DNA of 15,265 bases, taken from an uncultured Planctomycetaceae bacterium (GTDB taxonomy: Bacteria > Planctomycetota > Planctomycetia > Planctomycetales > Planctomycetaceae). The position numbers and the translations under genes are program-made. Positions 14,138 to 15,265 of this stretch are shown here, piece after piece. The stretch is from NCBI GenBank assembly GCA_903921605.1, contig CAIXQV010001003.1, positions 1 to 15,265 of the forward strand, read 5' to 3'. The notes under the pieces are model-generated. The model had not been told where the DNA came from and made no database searches. It saw only the letters and a program-made list of their open reading frames with translations. Within the stretch, counting starts at the first letter, position 1; every line of letters starts with the position of its first letter.

Positions 14138-14452
14138 TTAGTTTATGTCTACCGTTCAGTGCGAGGATCGACTGGAGCGTACGGGACTGGCTCTGGTCTA
14201 GTCTTCGAGCGGCATAAAATGCGGCTGTGTGTTCGCGGGATGCTTGATTCAGATCATTACTCCCCGTGGTGGCCGCGGCGGAGTAAGTACAAGCTTCCTC
14301 GTGAGGTGCAATTTGCGGGATTGGGGCCCGGGTTTGGTCAGGGGCTGTCCCGGTTTTATCAGGGCCCGTAAAGATCTCGCCGTAACCCATGTGAAAACTG
14401 CGGAGGCCGCTACAATCCGGTAGGTTGTCAATATTCTGAAAGGATTGCTGAT
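14138..14452. other. 315-base intergenic stretch between the kinase and the M16 peptidase
   Basis: I find no supported gene. The open frames here have no ribosome-binding site or family likeness. It contains an imperfect direct repeat of about 17 bases, rich in CCCGG and TCAGGG (14327-14344 and 14349-14365), a GGGCCC palindrome in two copies (14324-14329 and 14362-14367), and near the right end a candidate promoter for the peptidase. A 5-bp stem followed by GTTTTATC near 14350 is too weak to call as a terminator for the kinase gene. Confidence 0.55.
14411..14416 (+). promoter_or_regulatory. Candidate -10 element for the M16 peptidase gene
   Basis: TACAAT (five of six matches to TATAAT) lies 37 bases before the peptidase ATG. 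No good -35 sits at 17 bases; GTGAAA at 14391-14396 is the nearest likeness but at 14 bases. The position fits a short leader of about 30 bases. Confidence 0.4.
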
Positions 14453-15265
14453 ATGAAAATGGACTCGATGGTTCTGCGAGTTGCGGCTGTGGTGTGTGTG
14501 CTCTCAACCTTCAGGCCACTGATGGCTGCAGAAGGTGAACCGGCCCTGATTCGCTCGGTGGAAGGGATTTCTGAGTTTCATCTGGACAACGGCATGAAGG
14601 TGCTGCTGTTCCCGGATAAGTCCAGTCCGAAAGTGACCGTCAATCTCACGGTCTTCGTCGGGTCACGCCATGAAGGTTATGGCGAAGCTGGGATGGCTCA
14701 TCTTCTGGAACATATGGTCTTCAAAGGAACACCCACGCATCAGAATATTCCCAAGTCATTGCAGGAACGAGGAGCGGAGTTCAACGGAACGACCTGGCTT
14801 GACCGCACCAACTACTACGAAACTCTGCCGGCCAGCGACGAGAATCTCGAATTCGCATTGAAGCTGGAAGCGGATCGGCTCGTGAACAGCTTCATCAGTG
14901 CAGAAGATCTGGCTAAAGAATTCTCTGTGGTCCGCAGCGAATTTGAACGCGGTGAGAATAGTCCTCAGCGAGTTCTCATGCAGCGAGTAACGGCGGCGGC
15001 ATTTGAATGGCACAATTACGGACAGACAACTATCGGCAACCGTGCAGATATCGAAAAGGTTCCGGCCGATAACCTGCGTCGTTTCTATCAGAAGTATTAT
15101 CAGCCCGACAACGTGATTCTGGTAATCGCGGGTAAGTTCGATGAGAAGAAGTCGCTGGAGTTCGTGAAGAACTACTTCGGAGTCATTCCACGTCCTGAAC
15201 GTAAGCTTGAGCCAACGTACACAGAAGAGCCGGCTCAGGACGGCGAGCGCATGGTGACGCTGCGA
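14453..15265 (+). CDS. Secreted M16-family zinc metallopeptidase (partial, N-terminal 271 residues)
   Basis: The gene starts with ATG at 14453-14455, AGGA eight bases upstream, and is still open at the window's right edge. A signal peptide is evident (VLRVAAVVCVLSTF, with cleavage likely after MAA near residue 26). The mature part opens with FHLDNGMKVLLFPDKSSP, typical of pitrilysin/processing-peptidase-like proteins. The inverted zinc motif HLLEH gives His83, Glu86 (catalytic) and His87; the third ligand is Glu163 in VVRSEFERGENSP, 76 residues after His87, as expected. The TIGNRADIEKV and FYQKYYQPDNVILVIAG segments are also family-typical. M16 enzymes degrade peptides in a closed chamber, often as pairs of active and inactive domains; whether a second domain or partner gene follows lies outside the window. 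Confidence 0.95.
   Translation, partial: MKMDSMVLRVAAVVCVLSTFRPLMAAEGEPALIRSVEGISEFHLDNGMKVLLFPDKSSPKVTVNLTVFVGSRHEGYGEAGMAHLLEHMVFKGTPTHQNIPKSLQERGAEFNGTTWLDRTNYYETLPASDENLEFALKLEADRLVNSFISAEDLAKEFSVVRSEFERGENSPQRVLMQRVTAAAFEWHNYGQTTIGNRADIEKVPADNLRRFYQKYYQPDNVILVIAGKFDEKKSLEFVKNYFGVIPRPERKLEPTYTEEPAQDGERMVTLR

Noticed and set aside
1..15265. CRISPR array, tRNA, rRNA, insertion sequence, phage or toxin-antitoxin genes
   Set aside because: Read through on both strands; no regularly spaced repeats, cloverleaf, transposase with terminal inverted repeats, phage structural genes or toxin-antitoxin pairs were recognised.

Overview
The window reads as chromosomal DNA of a planctomycete. This is an inference from gene content: a Ser/Thr kinase with the N-terminal helper region and long catalytic-domain insert common in planctomycetes, a scattered and reordered set of complex I (nuo) genes, a compact UvrA paralogue, and a DUF2203 gene. 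No 16S rRNA or other marker is present to confirm it. I see no tRNA, rRNA, CRISPR array, intact insertion sequence, prophage or recognisable defence island.

Left part (1-3266). The C-terminal end of an unrecognised + strand protein (1-200) is followed by about 175 bases carrying two short direct repeats, then a 5'-truncated relic of a pyridoxamine-phosphate-oxidase-like gene (379-777). A tight minus-strand group then runs from 3066 down to 792: a winged-helix protein, a TspO/MBR membrane protein, a secreted CIA30-domain protein, a four-helix membrane protein and an isochorismatase-like cysteine hydrolase. Gaps are 5 to 21 bases, with one 4-base overlap, so it looks like one transcription unit. 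It has no obvious pathway name and is the best candidate here for an undescribed functional group.

Middle part (3267-7018). Complex I genes lie on the minus strand in the transcription order nuoI, (322-base gap), DUF2203, nuoA, nuoC, nuoD. nuoB is not between nuoA and nuoC, where it usually sits, and nuoI is away from its usual H-I-J neighbours. The DUF2203 stop and the nuoA start share one base. NuoA carries a soluble loop of roughly 48 residues between its second and third membrane helices. Candidate sigma-70-like promoters precede nuoI and DUF2203.

Right part (7312-15265). On the + strand is a UvrA-family ATPase that keeps both nucleotide-binding domains and the cysteine pairs but lacks almost all of the insertion domain. 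On the minus strand are a histidine phosphatase (phosphoglycerate-mutase-like) and, upstream of it, a VanX-like D-Ala-D-Ala dipeptidase. Divergent from the dipeptidase is a 769-residue Ser/Thr kinase with DFN in place of DFG and six C-terminal membrane helices. The window ends inside a secreted M16 zinc metallopeptidase.

Starts were chosen from ribosome-binding sites, overlaps and family alignment recalled from memory. No database search was possible.
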